Source of the DNA: Actinoplanes derwentensis
GTDB lineage: Bacteria > Actinomycetota > Actinomycetes > Mycobacteriales > Micromonosporaceae
Direction: 5' to 3'
Length of the DNA: 64,000 nucleotides
NCBI RefSeq assembly: GCF_900104725.1
Contig: NZ_LT629758.1
Span: 7,960,001 to 8,024,000, forward strand
A model generated the notes under the pieces. It was not told the DNA's origin. It searched no databases and saw only the letters and a program-made list of their open reading frames with translations. Position 1 is the stretch's first letter. Each line of letters starts with the position of its first letter. A program made the position numbers and the translations under genes. Below, one piece after another: positions 8,376-16,331 of this stretch.

Positions 8376-9185
8376 ATGCGCAGGATGATCGCCTACCCGC
8401 TGGCCACCCTCGGGATGGTCGCATCGAGCCTGGCGGTCGCGTCGTCGCCGGCCATGGCACACGGCTACGTCTCCTCGCCCCCGAGCCGCCAGGCCCTCTG
8501 CGCCGCCGGCACCGTCGCGGACTGCGGCGCCATCCAGTTCGAGCCGCAGAGTGTGGAGGCTCCGAAGGGGTCAAAACAATGCAATGGTGGAAACTCCGCC
8601 TTCCCGGTCTTGAACGACGAGTCAAAGAACTGGCCGGCCGCCACCGTCGGGAAGTCGGCGACCTTCAACTGGGTGCTGACCGCCCGGCACCGAACCGCCA
8701 CCTGGGAATACTTCGTGGACGGTACGTCGGTCGCCACTTTCGACGACAAGAACGCCATCCCCGCGGCTTCGGTCTCGCACACCGTCGACCTGAGTAGGTT
8801 CTCCGGCAAGAAGACGGTGCTGGCGGTCTGGAACATCGGCGACACCCCGATGGCCTTCTACAACTGCGTGGACGTCAACATCGGCGGCTCCGGCTCCGGC
8901 GGCTCGACCCCGACCACGCCGACCACCGCCCCCACGACCACCCCGCCGTCGACCGGTGCGCCCACCACGCCGCCGGCCACCACGCCCACCACGGCGCCGA
9001 CGAAGACCGCCGCCCCCACCGCCACGTCCGGCGGCAGCGGGTCGGCTTGGGCGCCGGGCGTCACCTACAAGACCGGCGACAAGGTGACTTACGAGGGCGT
9101 CACCTACCAGTGCCGTCAGGGCCACAGCGCGATCCGAAGCTGGGAGCCCGGCATCTGGACGCTCGCCCTGTGGCTGCCGCTGTGA
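8376..9185 (+). CDS. AA10 lytic polysaccharide monooxygenase with chitin-binding module
   Basis: 269 residues. The signal peptide ends AMA, leaving His as residue 1 of the mature chain (HGYVSSPPSR), which is the first ligand of the copper histidine brace. The AA10 (CBM33) core continues with CxxGGNSAFP-like, WPAATVGKS and TWEYFVDGT elements and ends about residue 175. A Pro/Thr linker leads to a CBM5/12 module (WAPGVTYKTGDKVTYEGVTY, then the WEPGIW end). The enzyme oxidatively cleaves chitin or cellulose outside the cell. Its stop overlaps the DUF305 lipoprotein start by four bases, so the two are coupled. The ATG follows GGAG. Confidence 0.93.
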   Translation: MRRMIAYPLATLGMVASSLAVASSPAMAHGYVSSPPSRQALCAAGTVADCGAIQFEPQSVEAPKGSKQCNGGNSAFPVLNDESKNWPAATVGKSATFNWVLTARHRTATWEYFVDGTSVATFDDKNAIPAASVSHTVDLSRFSGKKTVLAVWNIGDTPMAFYNCVDVNIGGSGSGGSTPTTPTTAPTTTPPSTGAPTTPPATTPTTAPTKTAAPTATSGGSGSAWAPGVTYKTGDKVTYEGVTYQCRQGHSAIRSWEPGIWTLALWLPL

Positions 9186-9775
9186 AGCGCCGGCTGATCT
9201 TTGCCGCCGCGGCTTTCCCGCTCCTGCTCGGAGCCTGCGGCACCGACGTAACCCCTGCCCCGACCCCGGCCGTCAGCGTCACGAACGTCTCCGAGATCAC
9301 CGCAGGCGCAACGTACAACGACACCGACGTGATGTTCCTGCAGATGCTGATCGACAACCAGGAGCAGGGCCAGCAGATGGCCCGGATCGCGGCCGAGCGC
9401 GCCACCCGCCCCGAGATCGTCGCCTTGGCCGAGGCTGTGCAGGTCACCCAGGCCGACGAGCTCAAACTGATGAAGAGCTGGCTCGACGAGTGGAACCGCC
9501 CGACCGTCCTCGACAAACGGGTCAGCCTGCACGCCGACCACGGCGGCATGCCCAGCACCGGCGACGAGGAGATCGCCTCCTTGAAGACGATCAAAAAGGC
9601 CCAGTTCGAAACAGCCTTCCTGAACCTGTTCCTGGCCCACCAGCACAACGCGGTCGAATTCGCCCAGCTGGAGCTGGACAAGGGCACCAACACCCTGTCC
9701 AAGTCCTTCGCCGAACGGGTAAAGCAGTCCCGAACCGACCAGGTCCAGCAGATGCTCAAACTCCTCGCCGGCTGA
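9182..9775 (+). CDS. DUF305 family lipoprotein
   Basis: 197 residues from a GTG that overlaps the LPMO stop (GTGA). The N-terminus KRRLIFAAAAFPLLLGAC is a lipoprotein signal with the lipobox LLGAC. The remainder is a helical DUF305 domain: DTDVMFLQMLIDNQEQGQQM and the later LFLAHQHNAVEFAQ form the duplicated helical motif. DUF305 proteins such as cyanobacterial CopM bind copper with methionine and histidine. Coupling to a copper-dependent LPMO suggests a copper-handling role at the cell surface, but this is inference. A strong hairpin terminator follows directly. Confidence 0.88.
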   Translation: MKRRLIFAAAAFPLLLGACGTDVTPAPTPAVSVTNVSEITAGATYNDTDVMFLQMLIDNQEQGQQMARIAAERATRPEIVALAEAVQVTQADELKLMKSWLDEWNRPTVLDKRVSLHADHGGMPSTGDEEIASLKTIKKAQFETAFLNLFLAHQHNAVEFAQLELDKGTNTLSKSFAERVKQSRTDQVQQMLKLLAG

Positions 9776-9789
9776 AGTCCCTCCACGTG

Positions 9790-9822
9790 GAACAGGGCGG
9801 TCCATCACGGACCGCCCTGTTC
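9790..9822. terminator. Strong bidirectional hairpin
   Basis: A 14-bp perfect stem (9790-9803 with 9809-9822) and a 5-base loop separate the convergent DUF305 gene (ends 9775) and LuxR-type regulator (ends 9846). It most likely stops transcription from both sides. Confidence 0.85.
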
Positions 9823-9845
9823 TCGCCGTTCCCGTTCGACCTGCA

Positions 9846-12617
9846 CTAGCGGATCTCCGGGAGCCTCCCGGCGGACATCGGCGTGGCCTTCATCCCGGCG
9901 AGCGCCTCCTCGCCCCGGCCCCGTTCCGGGCCGCCGGCGAGGACCAGCGTGCGGGCCCACTGATAGCGGCAGCCGGCCGCTCGCATCCGCTCCGCGACGG
10001 CGAGCATCCCGTCACGGTCGTTGTCGGCGAACGCGGCCGAGCGCTCGACGATGGCCCGGGCGATCGGATTGCCCGCGGTCGACCGCCGCGCCCGGTTCAG
10101 CCGTCCGACGGCCTCGGGGTGTCCGGCGAGCACGGCCGACTCGGCCCACAGCGCCGCGTACCAAGGCCGCCAGAGCGCGTTGTACCAGGAGCGGAGATCG
10201 TCCGGCGGGCTGGCGAACAGCGCCGCCGCCTCGCCGGGATGCCCACGGTGCAGTAACAGCAGCGCGTCGAAGAACTCGTCGTGGTGGACGTCGCACGGGG
10301 AGAGCGAATTCAGCGAGTGGCTCATCCCCAGCCAGGTGGCGCGGCTGGCGTCGTCGCCTCGCAGTCCGTGCACGGTGGCCGCGGCGTACGTGCCCCGGCT
10401 GAGGTTGCCCGCCCGTGGCCGTCCGGCCCGTTCCCAGTCGTCCCGGAACCGTCCGGCGAGCTCGAGGGTCTCGTCCCAGGCCCCGGCGAGGGCGGTGACG
10501 ACCATCAGCCGGGAGTTGGCCAGATGGCGCTCCTCCCGGTGGAGAGGCAGGTCCCGGAGCCGCTCGGCGAGCCGGCGGGCTGACGTGAGGTCACCGGCGG
10601 CGATCGCGGTGTCGGTTGCCATGATGTACGCGTCCAGCACCTCGTAGGCGCCGGTGTCCGCCCGCACCGGCCGCGTCGCGAGAAGCTCGATGCGGTGCAG
10701 CGCCCAGTCCGCCGCCGTGCCGAGCTGATGGTTCGCCAGTTCCACGGACGTGAGCTGGTCGAGCGCGGAGCTCTCGCTCAGCGGGTCGCCGGCCTCGCGA
10801 GCACGGGCCAGGGCGCGATCGATCAGGTCAGTGTTCCCGGGGTCGAACGGCGACCCGGCGTGCGCCCGGGCGGCCAGCACCCGTGCGGTCGCGACCGGGT
10901 CGTCGTCGGCCAGCGTGGTGGCCTCGGCGATCAGCCGCTCGGCCTCGTCCGGCGGCGTCGGACCGCTGAGCAGCCCGGTGTTGCGATGAAGCATCTCGGC
11001 GATCAGGGCCAGGTCGTACGCGGCGCGCGGCCGGTCACCGGCGCGCCGGGCGGCGTCGGCGGCTGCCCGGTGCAGCCGGATCGCTTCGTTGCCGACGTGC
11101 GCGACCTTGGCCGCCTCGGCCGCGCTGCGCAGCGCGACCGCCGCCTGCTGATCGCCTGTTGCGAGGTGTGCGGCCTGTTCGTACCGTCGCTGGGCCTCGC
11201 CCGGCAGGCCGCGGGCGAAACACAGCTCGGCCAGGCGAACCGCCAGCCGGTACCCCGCGTCGCTGGGCTCCGCGCCGGCGATGGCCTGCGACAGCGCCGC
11301 GCGAAGTTCATCGGCGACCCGGTCGAACCGGGCCTCCCAGCTGGCGGTGTCCGGCAACTCGCCGAACGTGTCGGCCAGGACCAGGCACCACCGCAGGTGC
11401 CGGGCGTGCGCCTCGGCCAGTTCGCCCGCCTCGGTCAGGCGGTCGCCGCCGTACTGGCGAATCGTCTCTAGCGCCCGGTACCGGGTCTCGGTTGGATCGG
11501 GCGTGACCGTCAGCAGGCTCTGCTCGGTGAGTGTGGCCAGCGCCGCGGCGATCCCGTCCGGTTCGGCAGGTGGCCAGCCGGCCAGCAGCCCCGCGGCGTC
11601 CGGCGCGGTGAACGGCGTGGCGAAGACCGACACACGGCGCAACACCACCCGCTGAGCCTCGGACAGCAGGGCGTGGCTCCAGTCCACGGCCGAGGCCAGC
11701 GACCGGTGTCGGTGCTCGGCCGGCCGGCCGCCGGCCAGCAGCCGCATCCGGTCGGCCAGCCCGCCCTCGAGCCCGTCCAGCCCCAGCGCGGGAAGCCGCG
11801 CCGCCGCCAGCTCGATCGCCAGCGGCATCCCGTCGAGTCGGCGGCAGATCGCGGTGACCCGCTGCGCATCGGTGACCAGGCCGGCCCCGCCGCTGGCCTC
11901 GGCCCGGGCGCGGAAGAGTTCGGCCGCGTCGCCGTCCGACATCCCGGACACCGGGAAGACCCGTTCGTACGGGGTCAGCAGGCGGGCCCGGCCGACGGTC
12001 AGCACGCGCACCCGTGGGCAGCGCGTCAGTAACTGCTCGACCAGCGCCACTACGCCCTCGGTCAGATGCTCGCAGTTGTCCAGGACGAGCAGCGCCGCCC
12101 GCCCGCCCAGCCGTGCCACGACGGTGTCCGCAGCCGAGCGGCCAGCGTGCCCGCGTCCACCCAGTGCTTCTGCCACGGCCGCCGCGACCATCTCGGTGTC
12201 GGTAACCGGTACCAGATCGACGTACGTGACGCCGTCGGCGAGCCGGCCGGCCAGCTCAGCCGTGGCGGCCAGCGCCAGCCGGGTCTTGCCGATGCCGCCC
12301 GGCCCGACCGCGGTGACCTGACGATGCTCGTCGAGCGCGGCGATCAGCGCCGCCCGCTCGGCGGCCCGGCCGATCAGCGGGGTCAGCGCCAGCGGCAGCG
12401 CGTTGGCCAGTGGCGGCGGCGGGATGCCGGCACCGGCCAGGCCGGCCAGTGCGCGCCGGTCGATGGCGTCGGCCTTGCGTAGCAGCGAGGAGACGTGGCT
12501 CTCTACGGTGCGGATCGAGATGCCCAGGCGGGCGGCGATCTCCGCGTTGGTCAGGTGTGCGCCGACGCCGGCCAGGACCTCCGACTCTCGGGCGGAAACG
12601 CCCGCAATCCCCGTCAC
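9846..12617 (-). CDS. Large ATPase transcriptional regulator with N-terminal LuxR helix-turn-helix
   Basis: 923 residues. The DNA-binding LuxR/GerE domain is at the N-terminus (SARESEVLAGVGAHLTNAEI, then RTVESHVSSLLRKADA), unlike LAL regulators where it is C-terminal. An NB-ARC-like ATPase follows: Walker A GPGGIGKTRLALA, Walker B ALLVLDNCEHL, and the GLPLAIELAAARL-type motif as GMPLAIELAAARL. The last 450 residues are a helical repeat region of TPR type, rich in alanine. Such proteins switch on target genes after binding ATP and an inducer. The ligand and targets are unknown; it stands alone, convergent with the LPMO operon. The GTG start at 12617 is assumed. Confidence 0.88.
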   Translation of the reverse strand: MTGIAGVSARESEVLAGVGAHLTNAEIAARLGISIRTVESHVSSLLRKADAIDRRALAGLAGAGIPPPPLANALPLALTPLIGRAAERAALIAALDEHRQVTAVGPGGIGKTRLALAATAELAGRLADGVTYVDLVPVTDTEMVAAAVAEALGGRGHAGRSAADTVVARLGGRAALLVLDNCEHLTEGVVALVEQLLTRCPRVRVLTVGRARLLTPYERVFPVSGMSDGDAAELFRARAEASGGAGLVTDAQRVTAICRRLDGMPLAIELAAARLPALGLDGLEGGLADRMRLLAGGRPAEHRHRSLASAVDWSHALLSEAQRVVLRRVSVFATPFTAPDAAGLLAGWPPAEPDGIAAALATLTEQSLLTVTPDPTETRYRALETIRQYGGDRLTEAGELAEAHARHLRWCLVLADTFGELPDTASWEARFDRVADELRAALSQAIAGAEPSDAGYRLAVRLAELCFARGLPGEAQRRYEQAAHLATGDQQAAVALRSAAEAAKVAHVGNEAIRLHRAAADAARRAGDRPRAAYDLALIAEMLHRNTGLLSGPTPPDEAERLIAEATTLADDDPVATARVLAARAHAGSPFDPGNTDLIDRALARAREAGDPLSESSALDQLTSVELANHQLGTAADWALHRIELLATRPVRADTGAYEVLDAYIMATDTAIAAGDLTSARRLAERLRDLPLHREERHLANSRLMVVTALAGAWDETLELAGRFRDDWERAGRPRAGNLSRGTYAAATVHGLRGDDASRATWLGMSHSLNSLSPCDVHHDEFFDALLLLHRGHPGEAAALFASPPDDLRSWYNALWRPWYAALWAESAVLAGHPEAVGRLNRARRSTAGNPIARAIVERSAAFADNDRDGMLAVAERMRAAGCRYQWARTLVLAGGPERGRGEEALAGMKATPMSAGRLPEIR

Positions 12618-12706
12618 ACCGTCGATTGTGCTCTATCTATCGACTAGGCGCGTGCGCGACGGGCCGGGCCGTGGCCGAAGCCAGGACCCGACCCTTCACC
12701 CGCCGA

Positions 12707-13768
12707 TCAATAGAGGATCGTGCAGGTCGCGCAGTTGATGTTGACGGCTGGGCTGGTTCCCGACTGCATCGAGACGCCGGTGTCACGGCCGACGTTGCCG
12801 GCGTCGACGGTCCACAGGTCATTGGTGACGGCCGCGTTGAACGCGATCCCGAAGGTGCCGTCGGTCAGGCCGGTGACGACCGGGCTGGTGTTCGGGGCCA
12901 CGCCGAGACCGGCAGCGACGTACCGGGAGTCGTACCCCGGATCCATCCGCCAGAGCATGCTGTCGCTGTTCCGCTTGTAGACGATCACGTAGCGCGAGCC
13001 GCCGGACTTGGCCGCGATACTCGGGCTGGTCCCCGGCGCCATCTTGATCCCGGTGTCGTGGCCGATGTCGTTCTCGTCGACGTACCAGAGGTTGCCGGTG
13101 CCGTAGGCCTGGAACGCGATCTCGAACTTGCCGCCGCCATCCGGCGAGGCCGCGACCAGCGGGCTGGTGCCGGGTGCCACGCCCAGACCGTTGGCCACGT
13201 AGGTCGGCGTGGAGCCCAGCCTCAGGCGATAGAGCGCGTTGTCCGAGCCCGTGTAGACGATCTGGATTCCATTCGACGTCGTGACGATCGACGGACTGGA
13301 GCCCGCGGCCATCTTGATCCCGGTGTCGTGGCCGGTGCTCTGGTTGCTGTACACGTACCAGAGGTTCCCGGTGCCGTAGGCCTGGAACGCGGTGACGACG
13401 TAGACGCCGTCGAGGGCCACGGCCGGGCGGGTGCCGACGGCCATGCCCAGTCCGTTGCCGAGCAACTTCGGCCCGGCCTCGGTGTTCCACTCCCACAGCG
13501 CGCCGTCGGTGTCCCGCTTGAACACGACGGTGCTGCCGTGGGAGACCTGCACACTCGCCGGGCTGCTGCCAGCCGCGACGGTCATGCCGGTGTCGTAGGG
13601 CACCTTGTCCGGCCCGAGGCGCCACAGGCGGTGCGTCGCGTTCTGGACGTAGTAGGAGTCGAAGACCGCGTCCGAGGCCGCGTGCGCCGGGCCCGTCACG
13701 ACGGGGGCTAGGAGGACCCCCGCGCCGACCGCTCCGGCCATCGCGAGGCGTGCGAATGCTTTTCTCAT
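12707..13768 (-). CDS. Secreted beta-propeller, lectin-like repeat protein
   Basis: 353 residues from the ATG at 13768; a clear signal peptide (RKAFARLAMAGAVGAGVLLA) ends near GPAHA. The mature chain is made of about seven repeats of 45-50 residues with the pattern LWxxDxxxxxxDTGxxMAxGxSPxI followed by a strand pair. FQAYGTGNLWYV occurs twice and HDTGIKMA twice, so some blades are nearly identical. This resembles PLL-type or tectonin seven-bladed sugar-binding propellers. Two cysteines near the end (NCATC) may form a disulfide. No enzymatic motif is visible. It lies alone, between the large regulator and a small membrane gene. Confidence 0.75.
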   Translation of the reverse strand: MRKAFARLAMAGAVGAGVLLAPVVTGPAHAASDAVFDSYYVQNATHRLWRLGPDKVPYDTGMTVAAGSSPASVQVSHGSTVVFKRDTDGALWEWNTEAGPKLLGNGLGMAVGTRPAVALDGVYVVTAFQAYGTGNLWYVYSNQSTGHDTGIKMAAGSSPSIVTTSNGIQIVYTGSDNALYRLRLGSTPTYVANGLGVAPGTSPLVAASPDGGGKFEIAFQAYGTGNLWYVDENDIGHDTGIKMAPGTSPSIAAKSGGSRYVIVYKRNSDSMLWRMDPGYDSRYVAAGLGVAPNTSPVVTGLTDGTFGIAFNAAVTNDLWTVDAGNVGRDTGVSMQSGTSPAVNINCATCTILY

Positions 13769-13913
13769 GAGCGAAGCCTCGGACAGGCGGGCCCACCGGC
13801 ACATCCGTGCCCGCTACGGGAACCCTCGGAGTCAGTGGTGACTACGGAGGCATCACCGCCGTTGACAGTGAGCCATAGCGACCGAGGCGCGGGGGTCGTC
13901 GCGGCACGGGTCC

Positions 13914-14270
13914 TCACGACCCGGATGAACGCAAAAGAAGACGGGATCCAAGCGAGATCATCGCGGTTCCCGCCGCCATCCCGACCAGAACAAGGATCAT
14001 GCCGACGACCCACAGCCCCGAAGTGTCAGTCGAGGCAGCCGTGACGCTCCAGGCCGAGGTGAACGCCACAGTCATCGCAGCCGCCGCGGCAAGAGGCCGA
14101 GCACCCAGCCGAATCGCGAGGGCCAGGATCACGATCAGCGAAGCCCCACACCCGGCGACCTGCCAGGCCTCATAGGGTCCACTGCCGTCAGCCTGATATT
14201 CGTTATCCCAGCCCATCCAGCCGAACCAGCTCAAAGCCGAGAGAACCGCAACCGACAGCACACTCCTCAT
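13914..14270 (-). CDS. Small membrane protein of unknown function
   Basis: 118 residues with four predicted membrane segments (about 5-20, 37-55, 58-80 and 85-110) and short loops. A Trp-rich stretch (WFGWMGWDNEY) follows the first segment and probably faces outside. I recognise no family. It lies just downstream of the IS-split helicase fragment on the same strand, 60 bases away, but there is no other sign that it belongs to that system. Confidence 0.6.
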   Translation of the reverse strand: MRSVLSVAVLSALSWFGWMGWDNEYQADGSGPYEAWQVAGCGASLIVILALAIRLGARPLAAAAAMTVAFTSAWSVTAASTDTSGLWVVGMILVLVGMAAGTAMISLGSRLLLRSSGS

Positions 14271-14330
14271 GCCTGGAGCGTACGACCCGGTCGCTCTCGC
14301 CCTCTTCCTGTTCTTCTCGCGCCGTCTGCG

Positions 14331-15083
14331 TTACGAGATGGCCGCAGCGAACTGTGCGTAGAGATCGCCTGACAGCGGAGTCTGCAGCCGCCAAGTCACT
14401 GCCATGGGCCGTTCGCCCTCGTGGCTGACGTAACTAGCCGGGCCGACAAACCAGAACGCGCGGTCTGTGGATCGAGCACGGACAAAGAGCAGGATCGACC
14501 GATTCATGGTGATGTGGTTCTGGTAGCGCCGTCCGGTTGGGCTGTTTTCTGTAGTGCCCGACTGGCTTTCCCAGTGGAACAGGTCTCGGCTGATCGCATA
14601 GTCGCGGTAGCGCGTTGTGGGCGAGAAGTCGCCGCTCGTCTTGTCCAGAGTGATGGCGAGGATGTCAGCCCCGATCTCCTTGGCGTCGTAGATTCCCTCT
14701 CGCCAAGGAGGCGTCTTCGCGTATGGCCCACCACCGATTGCCGCCATGATCTCAATTCGGGTGTATCGAGCGTGGATCTGCAACGAGATCCCGGGCAGCG
14801 CCTCTTGCTGAAGGTGGTCGGGGGCATCCCGAAGAACGTGTAGAAGCTCACCGAGCTCGGAACGGACCTGCGGGTGGGACCAGATCAGGCCCACGGCGGC
14901 TTCCTGGCTGTCCTCCTTCCCTAGGAGTTGAGAACCCAGCGACGCCGTGAGCATCCGAAGAAGCCGCCGGTTAGTACTGCTACGGCGGCTCGTAGCTTCC
15001 GAGCGTGCTGAGTCGTTTGCGGTAGTGGGCAGTTCGGGCGCGGTGGTTGCAACGTCGTCGGAAGTTCGACCAGGCCAAGGCAT
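14331..15083 (-). pseudogene. DUF3427 fragment: C-terminal part of an insertion-split helicase
   Basis: The part that is native runs from 14974 down to 14331 (from TNRRLLRMLTASLG on); the first 36 residues of the open frame come from the end of the IS element. The domain is DUF3427: ARYTRIEIMAAIG, WREGIYDAKEIGADILAITL, FSPTTRYRDYAISRDLFHWE and WFVGPASYVSHEGERPM are family hallmarks. DUF3427 is normally the C-terminus of PLD-type DEAD/DEAH helicases, and the matching N-terminal part is at 16359-18811. Joining the two without the element and one TTAG copy gives an uninterrupted frame. Any expression now would depend on a start inside the element. Confidence 0.88.
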
Positions 15084-15197
15084 GCTTGGTGGTGTTCTTC
15101 GCGGTCAGGATCAGGACGGCGAGTAGGTGTCTGATCTCTTTGACGGTCAGTGGGATCAGGCCGTCCTGGCCGTGGTCGCCGGTGGTGCCCCCTTTTC
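14980..15197 (-). other. Minus-one frame extension of the IS701 transposase
   Basis: The frame read after a one-base backward slip at 15189-15195 continues with GLIPLTVKEIRHLLAVL and WSNFRRRCNHRARTAHYRKR, and stops at 14980-14982 inside the terminal inverted repeat. Similar tails close single-frame IS701 transposases, so this segment is real coding sequence, reached by frameshifting or stranded by mutation. Confidence 0.6.
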
Positions 15198-16331
15198 GGC
15201 TTCGCGGGCGCGGGTGATGGTCAGGAACGCGGCGGCGGCCATGGACAGGGTGATGTGGGCGTACCAGGCGTCGTAGCGGCGGAACTGGTACTGGTCCATG
15301 CCGGCCTCGTTCTTCGCGATCTGGAACGATTCCTCGACCGCCCACCTCGCGCCCGCCGTGGCCACCAGCCTGCGCAGCCGGGTGCCGCGCGGGCCGAAGC
15401 ACACGTAGTACGCCAGTTCGCCGCTGCTGATGCTGCGCCGGGCCAGCACCCAGCCACGCCGGCCATGCTCGAACTCGGTGCGGATCGGGACACTCGTCCA
15501 GTCGTAGACACGCGGGCCGTGGGCGCCGTCACCGCAGGACATCCGCCGCCAGGCCCCGGCCCGGACCTTGCCGATCAACGCGTCGACGCGGGTGGTGGTG
15601 TGCAGCCCGGACGCGACCTCATGATCCTTACGGGTGGCCAGCACATAGTGAATGTCCTGCTGTTCACACCATTCGCGCAGTGCCCGGTTCTGGCCGTACG
15701 CCTCGTCGCCGGTGAACCAGGCGAACGGCACCTTCGCGTCGACCGCACGTTCCAGCATGGACCTGGCCTGCTCGGGTTTGGTGGCGAACGGGACGTCGTC
15801 GCCGATGTGCGCACGCCGGCACCGGTCCCGGTCGTCGGTCCAGGACTTCGGCAGGTACAACTCCCGGTCGACGTGTGCCCGCCCATGCCGGGTGTGGTAG
15901 GTCAGGAACACCCCGAGCTGGCAGTTGTCGATCTTCCCGGTCGTTCCGGTGTACTGCCTTTGAACACCGGCCGATGATCTTCCCTTCTTGATGAAGCCGG
16001 TCTCGTCAGCGACCAGCACCCCGGCCTCATCGCCGATCGCCGCCACCAGCGCGGACCGCACCTCATCACGCAGCTTGTCCCGGTCCAGACACCGGCTGAC
16101 CAGCAAACCCTGCATCTTGTCCGGCGTCGCGTCACCGGCATGCTCGGCCAGACTCCAGCCACTACGCCGCTCGATCGGCGCCATCAACCCCCGCAGATAC
16201 TTCCACGCCTGCCACCGGACATCCGCCCGGCTGAACCAATGCGAAAACCCCAGGAAGAAATCCCAGAGGTCATCGTCCCAGCCGCCTACCTGTTCAGCCG
16301 TCACCACGCCCAGCAAACGATTCAGAACCAC
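15156..16331 (-). CDS. IS701-family transposase, zero-frame product
   Basis: 391 residues from a GTG at 16331. DDE-type features: VLVADETGFIKKG holds the first Asp, WFTGDEAYGQN the second, and the WAVEESFQIAKNEAGMDQYQFR segment the final Glu. The usual C-terminal tail of the family (IPLTVKEIRHLLAVLI, then HALAWSNFRRRCNHRARTAHY) is encoded in the minus-one frame down to 14980. The switch point lies at AAAGGGG (15189-15195), which matches a X XXY YYZ slippery heptamer in the right frame. Either this is programmed minus-one frameshifting giving a 450-residue protein, or a frameshift mutation has removed the tail. Confidence 0.92.
   Translation of the reverse strand: MVLNRLLGVVTAEQVGGWDDDLWDFFLGFSHWFSRADVRWQAWKYLRGLMAPIERRSGWSLAEHAGDATPDKMQGLLVSRCLDRDKLRDEVRSALVAAIGDEAGVLVADETGFIKKGRSSAGVQRQYTGTTGKIDNCQLGVFLTYHTRHGRAHVDRELYLPKSWTDDRDRCRRAHIGDDVPFATKPEQARSMLERAVDAKVPFAWFTGDEAYGQNRALREWCEQQDIHYVLATRKDHEVASGLHTTTRVDALIGKVRAGAWRRMSCGDGAHGPRVYDWTSVPIRTEFEHGRRGWVLARRSISSGELAYYVCFGPRGTRLRRLVATAGARWAVEESFQIAKNEAGMDQYQFRRYDAWYAHITLSMAAAAFLTITRAREAEKGAPPATTARTA

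Noticed and set aside
12410..13711. Plus-strand frame opposite the propeller gene
   Set aside because: Low-complexity Arg/Val/Asp sequence without motifs; a shadow of the real minus-strand genes.
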